46,916 nucleotides of DNA from Vibrio nigripulchritudo ATCC 27043 (GTDB lineage Bacteria > Pseudomonadota > Gammaproteobacteria > Enterobacterales > Vibrionaceae), in the NCBI RefSeq assembly GCF_000222685.1, contig NZ_AFWJ01000168.1, positions 1 to 46,916 of the forward strand, given 5' to 3'. Positions within the stretch are counted from its first letter, which is position 1. Every line of letters starts with the position of its first letter. Position numbers and translations under genes: made by a program. Below are positions 1-8,630 of the stretch, piece after piece. The notes under the pieces were generated by a model, which worked only from the letters and a program-made list of their open reading frames with translations, was not told the DNA's origin and did not search any database.

Positions 1-823
1 TGCCTATTTCGTGCAAGTCAATCGACACGGCAACACGTGGATCGTTCTCTATCTTATCCCAAGCGTTTCGCATCCCCGGTGACCAGTTGATGTCATCAAA
101 CACCACCATGGCTTCATCAGAAAGATAGGGGACCGCAATATTGAAGTACCGAATCACAGCGTCGTGGTCGTGGTGCCCGTCATTAAAAAGAAAATCTACC
201 TGTTTGGCATCACCCAGAACGGCTTCAAGCGTTGTGTGAAAAGGTCCAGTGATAACCGAGGTATTATCGAGTTCCATCTGGTTTAAAGTCTGGCGGGCTA
301 TGTCAGCCACTTCCGGTGAGCCTTCAAGCGTTACTAACATGCCTTGGTTGTTTAACCTAAGGGCTGTGGCTTGATAGCTGGCGGATATGCCGACACAGGA
401 GCCCAGTTCAACACATCGGATAGGGTGCAGGTTTTGAATCAACTTGAACAAGAAAGAACACCAGAACTCAGGTTTACTTGAACGGCAGACTTTATTGATG
501 GTCGATGAGGACTTCACCCCCTTGTCCATTTCTTCGAGGCTACGTCGATCTGAGGGGCGACCCGCGCCATAGTCAACGACTACGATTTCTGAATGCATAT
601 TGAGCAGAGTGTTTCTCCTCTGTTCAATTCTACCCATCAATTCACACTCCTGTTCTGAAGCAACATCGTGTAATGCATCGTGAAGAGCATTTCCAACGGC
701 TTGGACAGAAGTCAGTTTGTGAGACGTGAGGTACTGGAGCGACGATTTTGCACGATAGCGCTTCACCTGATGAACTGGGTATTTCATCCATTTTTTAACG
801 GCTCTTGCCACTTGATTTGGCAT
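1..823 (-). CDS. Class I SAM-dependent methyltransferase, C-terminus cut by window edge
   Basis: An open minus-strand frame begins at the ATG at 823 and runs off the left edge without a stop, giving about 274 residues. An AAGGTAAG ribosome site lies just upstream of the ATG. The first 80 residues are basic and helical. A Rossmann-type methyltransferase core follows: the motif I-like stretch VELGSCVGISAS, a motif II region ending in the acidic residue of LVTLEGS, then VDFLFNDGHHDHDAV and AMVVFDDINWS. The GHHDHD and FDDI segments resemble the metal-assisted small O-methyltransferase group (Methyltransf_24 type). The substrate cannot be told from sequence, and nothing adjacent in the window suggests a pathway. 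The family call is fairly safe; any specific function would be a guess. Confidence 0.75.
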   Translation of the reverse strand, partial: MPNQVARAVKKWMKYPVHQVKRYRAKSSLQYLTSHKLTSVQAVGNALHDALHDVASEQECELMGRIEQRRNTLLNMHSEIVVVDYGAGRPSDRRSLEEMDKGVKSSSTINKVCRSSKPEFWCSFLFKLIQNLHPIRCVELGSCVGISASYQATALRLNNQGMLVTLEGSPEVADIARQTLNQMELDNTSVITGPFHTTLEAVLGDAKQVDFLFNDGHHDHDAVIRYFNIAVPYLSDEAMVVFDDINWSPGMRNAWDKIENDPRVAVSIDLHEIG

Positions 824-848
824 ATCTTACCTTTTTCTTTTTACAACA

Positions 849-893
849 ATGCCTACCCAAGGTTTGCAGCAAATGAGCAAGTGCAGTAGGCAT
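849..893. repeat. 8-bp inverted repeat in methyltransferase/recC intergenic region
   Basis: The 480-base gap between the methyltransferase start and recC holds an exact inverted repeat, ATGCCTAC at 849-856 and GTAGGCAT at 886-893, with a 29-base loop. It lies immediately upstream of the divergent methyltransferase start. An A-run follows the second arm on the plus strand, so it is not a plus-strand intrinsic terminator. It could be an operator or chance. I see no convincing gene in the rest of the gap; its short open frames lack ribosome sites and recognisable protein features. Confidence 0.3.
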
Positions 894-1303
894 AAAAAAA
901 TACAAGGTATGCGCAAGACAAGTAGAGGTAATAAACCCAGTTCCAACCTAATCTGGATTTACATTAAAATTGCAGCGCATACTTTCGGCAGATCTCCTCC
1001 CAACCATGTTCTAAACTTCACCATGCTTCCATTAGAAGTCAAACTGAGCCACGTCATAAAAATGCAAAATCTCATCCATCAGAAAAGCACATCGATTTTT
1101 CGTCTGATGATGTGGAAATGGTCGAAAAATTGAGCTGTTTTTTATATTCCATAAGTTTTGCAATACTCTAGTTTCATAGCAGCTTGTGATCATAAAATGT
1201 GCGACGGCAGACAGGAATACGTCTGAGCGACGTTTTCAGTTCTGCGACAACAAACCTGTATGCTAATCTAGGCACTAATATCCACACCGCCGACGGACTC
1301 TTT

Positions 1304-4300
1304 GTGTTTACTGTCTACCATTCCAACCAGATTGAATTGCTTAAATCCTTGCTGGTTGAGCTCATAAAACTGTCTCCATTAGAAAACCCATTTGAAGCAG
1401 AACAAATCCTGGTACAAAGCCCGGGTATGTCCCAATGGCTGAAAATGGAACTGGCTAAAGAGTTTGGTGTAGCAGCAAACATCGATTTTCCTCTGCCAGC
1501 GACTTTCATTTGGGAATGCTTCACGCATGTGTTGCCAGACGTGCCTTCGCGCAGTGCGTTTAACAAAGAGGCCATGACGTGGAAATTGATGGACATTCTT
1601 CCAACCTTGCTCGATAAGCCCGATTTCTCGGCGCTGAACCGTTATCTGGAAGGGGATGAAGACCACGCTAAGCTTTTCCAGCTTTCGGAAAAGATTGCCG
1701 ACATTTTTGACGGCTATTTAGTGTATCGACCAGAGTGGATTGCCACATGGGAGTCCGGTGAAGCGGTAGCCGAGATTGGCGAAGAACATCCGTGGCAGCC
1801 GATTTTATGGCAAGCGCTGTACGATAAAACCGTGTCACTGGGTCAGTCGCCGTATCACAGAGCAAACCTCTACGAGCACTTTATCGACGCTCTGGCACAT
1901 ACAACACCAAATTTGGAGGAGCTGCCAAAGCGCCTGTTTGTATTTGGCATTTCATCACTGCCGCCGCGCTATATGGACGCACTCAAAGCACTTGGCGAAC
2001 ACATTGATGTCCACCTGATGTTCACTAACCCATGCCGATACTACTGGGGAGAAGTGCGAGACAGAAAGTACCTCGCCAAGCTGGCGGCTCGCCATCGTAA
2101 GCACGTGGAGTGGAAACAAGACCACTCAGAAGCACACGGAGTATCCGATCAGCTCAAAGGCGACCTGGAAGATAATGTGATTGATGAACTGCACACCGAT
2201 GTGGTGGGCAACAGTTTACTGGCCTCGATGGGTAAGCTAGGTCGAGACAACATGTATTTGCTGTCTCAGCTAGAAGCCCATGAAGTGGAAGCCTTTGTCG
2301 ATGTAGACCGCGACAGCATTCTGCATCAGCTTCAGGCAGACATTCTGAACCTAGAAGAACATCAGAAAGACGACGAGTTAGAGACCAGCAAGCACAAGCA
2401 AGTGGTTCAGCTAGGGGATAAATCTCTGTCTGTACACGCCTGCCATAGCCCGATGCGCGAAGTGGAAGTGTTACACGACCAACTGCTCGCGATGTTTGAT
2501 GCCGATACTAACCTCAAACCTCGCGACATTATTGTCATGGTGGCGGACATCAATGCGTACAGCCCAGCCATTCAGGCGGTATTTGGTAATGCGCCGGGTG
2601 AACGTTTCATTCCCTATTCGATTTCCGACCGAACCGCGCAGGAAGAAAGCCCAGTACTCAATGCATTCATGCAATTGATGTTGCTGCCAGACAGCCGATT
2701 TCAAGCCTCTGAAATGCTGGAACTGCTTGAAGTACCAGCAATTATGGCGCGTTTCGGGTTAAACGAAGACCAGTTTGAGCGTGCCAAAATCTGGATTGAA
2801 GAAATTGGTGTTCGCTGGGGGCTGGACGAGCAAACCGCTGGGCAGTTTGAGCTGCCTCAACTGAATCAAAACACTTGGCTGTTTGGGATTCAGAGAATGC
2901 TCTTGGGTTACGCCATGCCAGAGAGTGCGGGTCTGTTCGAAGGGGAGCGTTCTATCGCTGCCTACAACGAGGTTCAGGGGATGGATGCCGAACTGGCTGG
3001 GAAGCTGGCGCATTACGTCGATACCCTGAATCAATTCCAGCGTCAGCTTAATGCCACACAAAGCGCGCAGGACTGGCATCGCATCATTAACGACATGTTA
3101 GACGCCTTCTTTAGCGTAGAGCTGGAAGGGGAAATGGCGCTGAAATCGATTCGGGATACGATGTCCCAGTTGCTTGAACAATTGAGCGATGCTGGCTACC
3201 AAGAGACGCTGTCACATACGGTATTGCAGCAATACCTGCACAACAAACTGTCGGGCACCCGAGTCAGCCAGCGTTTTCTTGCTGGGCAAGTGAACTTCTG
3301 TACCCTGATGCCGATGCGTTCTATTCCGTTTAAGTTGGTGTGTCTGCTTGGCATGAATGACGGGGCTTACCCGCGCTCTATGCCGCCGGAAGGTTTCGAC
3401 TTGATGAACAACCGAGCGAGACCGGGTGACCGTTCCCGCCGTGACGACGATCGTTATCTGTTCCTCGAAGCCTTACTGTCTGCGCAGCAGTCTTTGTACA
3501 TCAGCTATGTTGGGCGATCCATTCAGGACAACACAGAAAAAGTGCCTTCTGTGCTGGTTTCTGAACTGCTCGAATACTGCCACCAGAACTACTGTCTTGA
3601 AGACGATCTGTCTCTTGGGGTGGATGCCTCAGGCGACAAACTTTTAGACTCTCTCATTCATATTCACCCCATGGTGCCGTTCAGTCCAGACGCATTTAGC
3701 GGAGAAGATAAAAGTTACGCCAGAGAGTGGCTGCCCAGCGTAAATCGCCTCGGCGCAAGATCAGGGGCATTTGAGCAGCCATTGGACGACTATCTCACTG
3801 AAATGACGACGCCTTATCAGTTGGATCTCGTTGAGCTCCAACGTTTCTGGCGTCTGCCTGTTCAGTACTTCTTTAATCGTCGCCTGAAAGTTTTCTTTGA
3901 ACCACCAATGGCAACAATGGAAAACGACGAACCGTTTACCTTGGGGGGATTGCAGAGCTACAAGATGCGCGACGAGCTGGTCGATACTTTGCTCCAATGC
4001 CGTTTAAACGGTGAGCCAGAAGAGCCCGTATTGCATCGCTATATGGAGCAGCAACGCGCCAAAGGTTTATTGCCAGTGGGTGCGTTTGGCGAGCTCGAGT
4101 TTGCTGCCAATCGGGAACAAACTGACGCCATGGTCAATGTGCTTTACCCGTTAACCGGAAAGCCGTTAGAAGACAGCGAAGTTCGCCTTGAACTGAGTGT
4201 AGAGGGAGAACCTTGTGAACTTACAGGCTGGCTAACTCAGCGCTATCAGTCTGGCTTACTTCGTTATCGTAGCGGAAAAATTCGTGCACAGGACTGGTTA

Positions 4301-4765
4301 GCTGCCTGGATTGATCACCTTTGTTTGGCAGCCATGGGGCAAAGCAGTCGAACTCATCTCATTGGCTATGACAAAAAAGAAGGTGTGGTGCATTGGGTTA
4401 TTTCACCACTGGCAGGTTCAATTGAAGACAATGCCAGCCAAGCCAAAATGATGCTTCAAGAGTTGGTGAGGCTGTTTTATCAAGGAATGAATCAGCCGTT
4501 GGCATACTTCCCCAAAGCCGCATTGGCGGGTGTCCAAGCATGCATCAACAAAGCGGGTGAGTGGGTTGATGATGAAGAAGCTGCGTTCAAGAAAATGGCT
4601 GATGCTTTTAATGATGGTTATTTGTTCCCAGGTGAAGGTTCAGACCGATACATACAACGTATCTGGTCTTCATGGGATGACGATCTAGGAAAAGCGATCC
4701 GGTTAAATGCGAGTTTAGTATTACAAGCTGCAGTGTTAGCCACTCATGATGCGGAAGAAGGGTAA
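1304..4765 (+). CDS. recC: RecBCD enzyme subunit RecC
   Basis: RecC is the subunit of the RecBCD helicase-nuclease that scans for Chi and splits the duplex ahead of the motors. The product matches E. coli RecC from end to end. Landmarks include YHSNQIELL near the N-terminus, NIDFPLPATFIWE, FTNPCRYYWGE, LSVHACHSPMREVEVLHD, DIIVMVADINAYSP, NFCTLMPMRSIPFKLVCLLGMNDG and GDRSRRDDDRYLFLEALLSAQQ. The open frame extends back to an ATG at 1199, but family similarity begins at the GTG at 1304 (encoding MFTVYHSNQ), so I use that start. This gives 1153 residues, close to the usual length. The start is supported by homology rather than by a strong ribosome site. recB follows after 235 bases, with no ptrA between them as in enterobacteria. 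Confidence 0.95.
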   Translation: MFTVYHSNQIELLKSLLVELIKLSPLENPFEAEQILVQSPGMSQWLKMELAKEFGVAANIDFPLPATFIWECFTHVLPDVPSRSAFNKEAMTWKLMDILPTLLDKPDFSALNRYLEGDEDHAKLFQLSEKIADIFDGYLVYRPEWIATWESGEAVAEIGEEHPWQPILWQALYDKTVSLGQSPYHRANLYEHFIDALAHTTPNLEELPKRLFVFGISSLPPRYMDALKALGEHIDVHLMFTNPCRYYWGEVRDRKYLAKLAARHRKHVEWKQDHSEAHGVSDQLKGDLEDNVIDELHTDVVGNSLLASMGKLGRDNMYLLSQLEAHEVEAFVDVDRDSILHQLQADILNLEEHQKDDELETSKHKQVVQLGDKSLSVHACHSPMREVEVLHDQLLAMFDADTNLKPRDIIVMVADINAYSPAIQAVFGNAPGERFIPYSISDRTAQEESPVLNAFMQLMLLPDSRFQASEMLELLEVPAIMARFGLNEDQFERAKIWIEEIGVRWGLDEQTAGQFELPQLNQNTWLFGIQRMLLGYAMPESAGLFEGERSIAAYNEVQGMDAELAGKLAHYVDTLNQFQRQLNATQSAQDWHRIINDMLDAFFSVELEGEMALKSIRDTMSQLLEQLSDAGYQETLSHTVLQQYLHNKLSGTRVSQRFLAGQVNFCTLMPMRSIPFKLVCLLGMNDGAYPRSMPPEGFDLMNNRARPGDRSRRDDDRYLFLEALLSAQQSLYISYVGRSIQDNTEKVPSVLVSELLEYCHQNYCLEDDLSLGVDASGDKLLDSLIHIHPMVPFSPDAFSGEDKSYAREWLPSVNRLGARSGAFEQPLDDYLTEMTTPYQLDLVELQRFWRLPVQYFFNRRLKVFFEPPMATMENDEPFTLGGLQSYKMRDELVDTLLQCRLNGEPEEPVLHRYMEQQRAKGLLPVGAFGELEFAANREQTDAMVNVLYPLTGKPLEDSEVRLELSVEGEPCELTGWLTQRYQSGLLRYRSGKIRAQDWLAAWIDHLCLAAMGQSSRTHLIGYDKKEGVVHWVISPLAGSIEDNASQAKMMLQELVRLFYQGMNQPLAYFPKAALAGVQACINKAGEWVDDEEAAFKKMADAFNDGYLFPGEGSDRYIQRIWSSWDDDLGKAIRLNASLVLQAAVLATHDAEEG

Positions 4766-4781
4766 AACAGAAAAGAGAAAG

Positions 4782-4838
4782 TGTAGGGTGGTCGCCAGCA
4801 AATCGTTGTAATTTGTAGGGTGTTCGCTGTGCGACCAC
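4782..4838. repeat. Short direct and inverted repeats between recC and recB
   Basis: A 14-base unit, TGTAGGGTG followed by GTCGC or TTCGC, occurs twice (4782-4795 and 4814-4827) with one mismatch. The first copy contains GTGGTCGC (4788-4795), which is the exact reverse complement of GCGACCAC at 4831-4838. The segment sits just after the recC stop. It has no run of Ts following it, so it does not look like a standard terminator. It may be a degraded small repeat element or an RNA structure in the recC-recB transcript. Confidence 0.4.
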
Positions 4839-5000
4839 AGGGTCAGAGGTGACCACTAATTCTGTGGAGGGGATAGTACCCATGCGCTCTAGGCTTATCC
4901 GTGAGGAAGATCTCACCCTGTTTTATTTTGATCTTTAAAGGCAACTTATTGCTACAAAACAAGTGTTCGATCACAAATTATTAGGCGGAATCGACGAATT

Positions 5001-8000
5001 ATGACTCATCAATCTGATACCCACTTGCAGCAAGCGATGGTTTTATCACCGATGGACTTCCCATTGCACGGGGCTAGGCTCATTGAGGCCTCTGCGGGAA
5101 CCGGTAAAACTTTCACCATTGCAGGTTTGTATCTTCGTTTACTTCTTGGTCATGGCAATGGTGCCACTTCACACCCTTGTCCGTTAACCGTCGATCAAAT
5201 TCTGGTAGTGACTTTTACCGAAGCGGCGACTGCTGAGCTTCGAGATCGTATTCGTGCGCGTATCCATGATGCACGTCTGGCGTTTTCCCGAGCGGATGCA
5301 TCACCAGAAAATCGCAGTAGTGATCCGGTGATCGCCCCTTTGTTGGATGCCATTTCTGATCACAAAGAAGCCGCCAAGATCCTGCTTCAAGCCGAACGCC
5401 AGATGGACGAAGCCGCCATCTATACGATTCATGGCTTTTGCCAACGCATGCTGACTCAAAATGCCTTTGAATCTGGCAGTCGTTTTAATAACGAGTTTGT
5501 GACCGATGAAACCCAACTGAAATCGCAGGTGGTAGCGGATTATTGGCGAAGACAGTTCTACCCATTGCCAATTCAACTGGCAGCGGAAATCTGCAAAATC
5601 TGGGCATCCCCTGCTGCGCTGCTTGCCGATGTTTCTCGATATCTGACTGGTGCGAACATTGAGCTTACAGTTGCCCCTTTGTCGACCAACATTGCCGATC
5701 TCCATCAGCAGAATCTGGTCAGAATTGATGAGCTCAAAGCTAAGTGGATTGAATCCCAAGCGGATTTCCATGACCTGATCGCCAATTCCGACATCAACAA
5801 ACGCAGCTACACCAAAAAGTCACTGCCCACCTGGCTTGAGCAGGTGAATGCCTGGGCAGCGAGCCCAACGGTTGATTACGCCTTTCCAGACAAGTTGGAG
5901 CGATTTAGCCAAGCAGCGTTGAACGAGAAAACTCCGAAAGGAACGCCACCCTGTCATCCCGTTTTTGACGCTGTAGAGGCGTTTCTTACTAATTCGGTTT
6001 CGCTGCGAGACCCTATTCTGGCGCATGCGATTTCAGAATGCCGCGTATTACTCGCCAAGGCTAAGCAAAGAAAGAATTGGCTCTCTTTCGATGACTTACT
6101 GACTCAACTTTCTGCCGCATTGGATTTAGACGAAGAGGATCTATTGGCTGAGCGCATTCGGTCGCTGTATCCCGTTGCCATGATCGACGAGTTTCAGGAT
6201 ACCGATCCACTGCAATACAAGATCTTTAGCCGGATTTATGTCGGGCAGCCAGAGAAAGGGCTCTTTATGATTGGAGACCCGAAGCAGGCGATCTACGGGT
6301 TTCGCGGTGCAGACATTTTCACTTACATCAAAGCCCGAAATGAAGTGACCGACCACTACACCTTGGACACCAACTGGCGTTCGAGCGCCGATGTGGTGAC
6401 GTCGGTCAACCGTCTGTTTGAGTTTTGTGATGCCCCGTTTTTGTATGACGACGACATCCCTTTCAGACCAGTAAGGTTCAGCCCCAAAGCGCAAAGCAGT
6501 CACTGGGTTTTACATGGCAACCAACAAAAAGCGGTCACGTTCTGGCTTCATGAAGATGAAGCCGGCAAACCAGTGACCAAAGGGGATTACCTGTCGGTCA
6601 TGTCGGAGGCAACCGCCAGCCAGATTCAGACGGTGTTAACCGCATCCGATAACCAGCAAGCGTGGTTTGAAAAAGACGGACAGGCGCATCCCGTGCAGGC
6701 AGGCGATATTGCCGTCTTGGTGAGAACGGGCGCGGAAGGTCGGCGAATCAAAGAGGCTCTGGCAAAACAAGGCATTGCCAGTGTGTATCTGTCGAACCGT
6801 GACAGCGTGTTTGACAGCCATGTCGCCGCCGATGTTCAGCGGCTACTGCAAGCCGTTCTAACCCCAGAGCAGGACAAAGCGCTGCGAGCGTGTTTGGCGT
6901 CGGCGTTGTTTGCGATGAATGCCCGAGAGTTGGACGCGCTGAATAACGACGAAATGCTGTGGGAAAACACGGTGAACGAGTTTCGGGAGTACCGCAAGCT
7001 GTGGCAACAGCGCGGTGTCATGCCCATGATTCGCTCCGTGATGGCAAAGCGAGCCATTGCCGAGAGGTTACTGGAAGAAGACGAAGGCGAGCGAGTGATC
7101 ACCGATTTGTTGCACATTGGTGAGTTGTTGCAGCAGGCGAGTTTGTCTTTGGAAAGTGATCATGGATTGCTGCGCTGGCTATCAGAAACCATCAGCGATG
7201 TGCAATCTGGTTTGGCGGGTGGTAGCGATGAGCAGATTCAACGTCTCGAATCCGAAAGAAATCTGGTGCAAATCGTCACCATTCATAAATCCAAAGGTCT
7301 GGAATACGACTTGGTTTTCCTGCCATTTGTGAGCAGCTATCGCGAAGCCAGTGAAGGCAAGTATTACGATGCAGAGCAGGATAAAACAGTCCTCGATATT
7401 ACCAATAATTCAGACGCCATTGCTCTGGCAGACAAAGAGCGTTTAGCTGAAGATCTTCGTCTTATCTACGTAGCCCTGACCCGCGCCGTCTATGGCTGCT
7501 TTATTGGTATGACACCGATACGCAAAGGGCGAGCCACCAAAGGACCATCGGGGTTACATTTAAGTGCGATGGGGCATTTAGTGCAAAATGGCGAGGCTAA
7601 ATTACCCGAAGAGCTGGCATCTTGCCTGTCACAAGTGGTGACGGGGTTTGACTGCATGGATATAGTGACGCCGCCTGAACTTCCAGATTCTGGCTATTCA
7701 GCAGCAGCTAAGGAAACGCAAGCTCTCACCGCGAATGAACTGCAACAGCAGATTGACCGATTCTGGCGTATCAGCAGTTATTCTGGGTTAGTGAAGCAAT
7801 CCGGTCACGGTTCACACGATGCGAGTTTCGAAGTGGCGGGCTTTGATATTGACTCATTTGCGGAAGAAGACGAACACCTGTTAGAAGAGCAGGAGCGCAG
7901 TATTTTTAATTTCCCACGTGGTGCCAAGCCCGGTACGTTTTTACACACTCTGTTTGAAGAGGTGGTATTTAGCGAGCCAGCAGGCAGTGACACCAACCGA

Positions 8001-8630
8001 GAAACCATTTCGAAGCTAATAGAAATAGAGCAACTGGAGCCGGAATGGCAGCCCGTGTTGGAGCACTTGGTGGATACAGTGCTGAATACGCCTCTGGATG
8101 GGGAATCGCTTCGCCTTTCCAGCAAGCTGCCAAGTCAACTTCTGGTGGAAATGGAATTTCTGTTGCCGATTGATGTATTGATCGCTCCTTCATTTAACCA
8201 GTTGGCGCACCAACATGATGCTCTGTCCAAACAAGCAGGAGAGTTGGGCTTTCATACCTTAAAAGGCATGCTAAAAGGCTTTATTGACTTGGTGTTTGAG
8301 CATCAGGGTAAATACTACGTATTGGACTGGAAATCGAACCACCTTGGGGATTCCGTCGGTGATTATCACGGTGAAAACCTCAATAATGCCATGGCTGATC
8401 ATCGCTACGATTTGCAGTACCAGATCTACGCACTGGCTCTGCACCGCTTCTTGAAAAGCCGCCTTGCCAACTACGACTACGATCAGCATTTTGGTGGGGT
8501 CTATTACCTGTTCCTCCGCGGTGTTGACGGGCAATCCGATCACGGCATATTTTCTGCCAAGCCAACTCAAACCTTCTTAGAACAATTCGACAAGCTTATT
8601 GACGGAGAAGCGATAGATGCAGATGCTTAA
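5001..8630 (+). CDS. recB: RecBCD enzyme subunit RecB (helicase-nuclease)
   Basis: RecB is the 3'-5' helicase and the only nuclease of RecBCD, acting on double-strand breaks. The 1209-residue product is near the E. coli length of 1180. Superfamily 1 helicase motifs are visible: Walker A at about residues 28-38 (EASAGTGKTFT), the motif II block IDEFQDTDP near 394, GDPKQAIYGFRGADIF near 424, TIHKSKGLEYDLVFLP near 762 and LRLIYVALTRA near 824. The C-terminal nuclease domain keeps GFIDLVFE near 1092 and VLDWKSN near 1107, matching the catalytic Asp, Asp and Lys of the E. coli enzyme. An AGGCGG ribosome site precedes the ATG. The recD start overlaps the 3' end by 14 bases, which implies translational coupling. 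Confidence 0.97.
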   Translation: MTHQSDTHLQQAMVLSPMDFPLHGARLIEASAGTGKTFTIAGLYLRLLLGHGNGATSHPCPLTVDQILVVTFTEAATAELRDRIRARIHDARLAFSRADASPENRSSDPVIAPLLDAISDHKEAAKILLQAERQMDEAAIYTIHGFCQRMLTQNAFESGSRFNNEFVTDETQLKSQVVADYWRRQFYPLPIQLAAEICKIWASPAALLADVSRYLTGANIELTVAPLSTNIADLHQQNLVRIDELKAKWIESQADFHDLIANSDINKRSYTKKSLPTWLEQVNAWAASPTVDYAFPDKLERFSQAALNEKTPKGTPPCHPVFDAVEAFLTNSVSLRDPILAHAISECRVLLAKAKQRKNWLSFDDLLTQLSAALDLDEEDLLAERIRSLYPVAMIDEFQDTDPLQYKIFSRIYVGQPEKGLFMIGDPKQAIYGFRGADIFTYIKARNEVTDHYTLDTNWRSSADVVTSVNRLFEFCDAPFLYDDDIPFRPVRFSPKAQSSHWVLHGNQQKAVTFWLHEDEAGKPVTKGDYLSVMSEATASQIQTVLTASDNQQAWFEKDGQAHPVQAGDIAVLVRTGAEGRRIKEALAKQGIASVYLSNRDSVFDSHVAADVQRLLQAVLTPEQDKALRACLASALFAMNARELDALNNDEMLWENTVNEFREYRKLWQQRGVMPMIRSVMAKRAIAERLLEEDEGERVITDLLHIGELLQQASLSLESDHGLLRWLSETISDVQSGLAGGSDEQIQRLESERNLVQIVTIHKSKGLEYDLVFLPFVSSYREASEGKYYDAEQDKTVLDITNNSDAIALADKERLAEDLRLIYVALTRAVYGCFIGMTPIRKGRATKGPSGLHLSAMGHLVQNGEAKLPEELASCLSQVVTGFDCMDIVTPPELPDSGYSAAAKETQALTANELQQQIDRFWRISSYSGLVKQSGHGSHDASFEVAGFDIDSFAEEDEHLLEEQERSIFNFPRGAKPGTFLHTLFEEVVFSEPAGSDTNRETISKLIEIEQLEPEWQPVLEHLVDTVLNTPLDGESLRLSSKLPSQLLVEMEFLLPIDVLIAPSFNQLAHQHDALSKQAGELGFHTLKGMLKGFIDLVFEHQGKYYVLDWKSNHLGDSVGDYHGENLNNAMADHRYDLQYQIYALALHRFLKSRLANYDYDQHFGGVYYLFLRGVDGQSDHGIFSAKPTQTFLEQFDKLIDGEAIDADA

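Noticed and set aside
680-1133. Two plus-strand open frames (680-889 and 849-1133)
   Set aside because: No ribosome sites or recognisable protein features. The first overlaps the 5' part of the methyltransferase gene, and the second starts inside an inverted repeat.
1199-1303. Longer N-terminus for recC from the ATG at 1199
   Set aside because: The extra 35 residues do not resemble RecC and there is no ribosome site before 1199. The conserved start is at the GTG at 1304.
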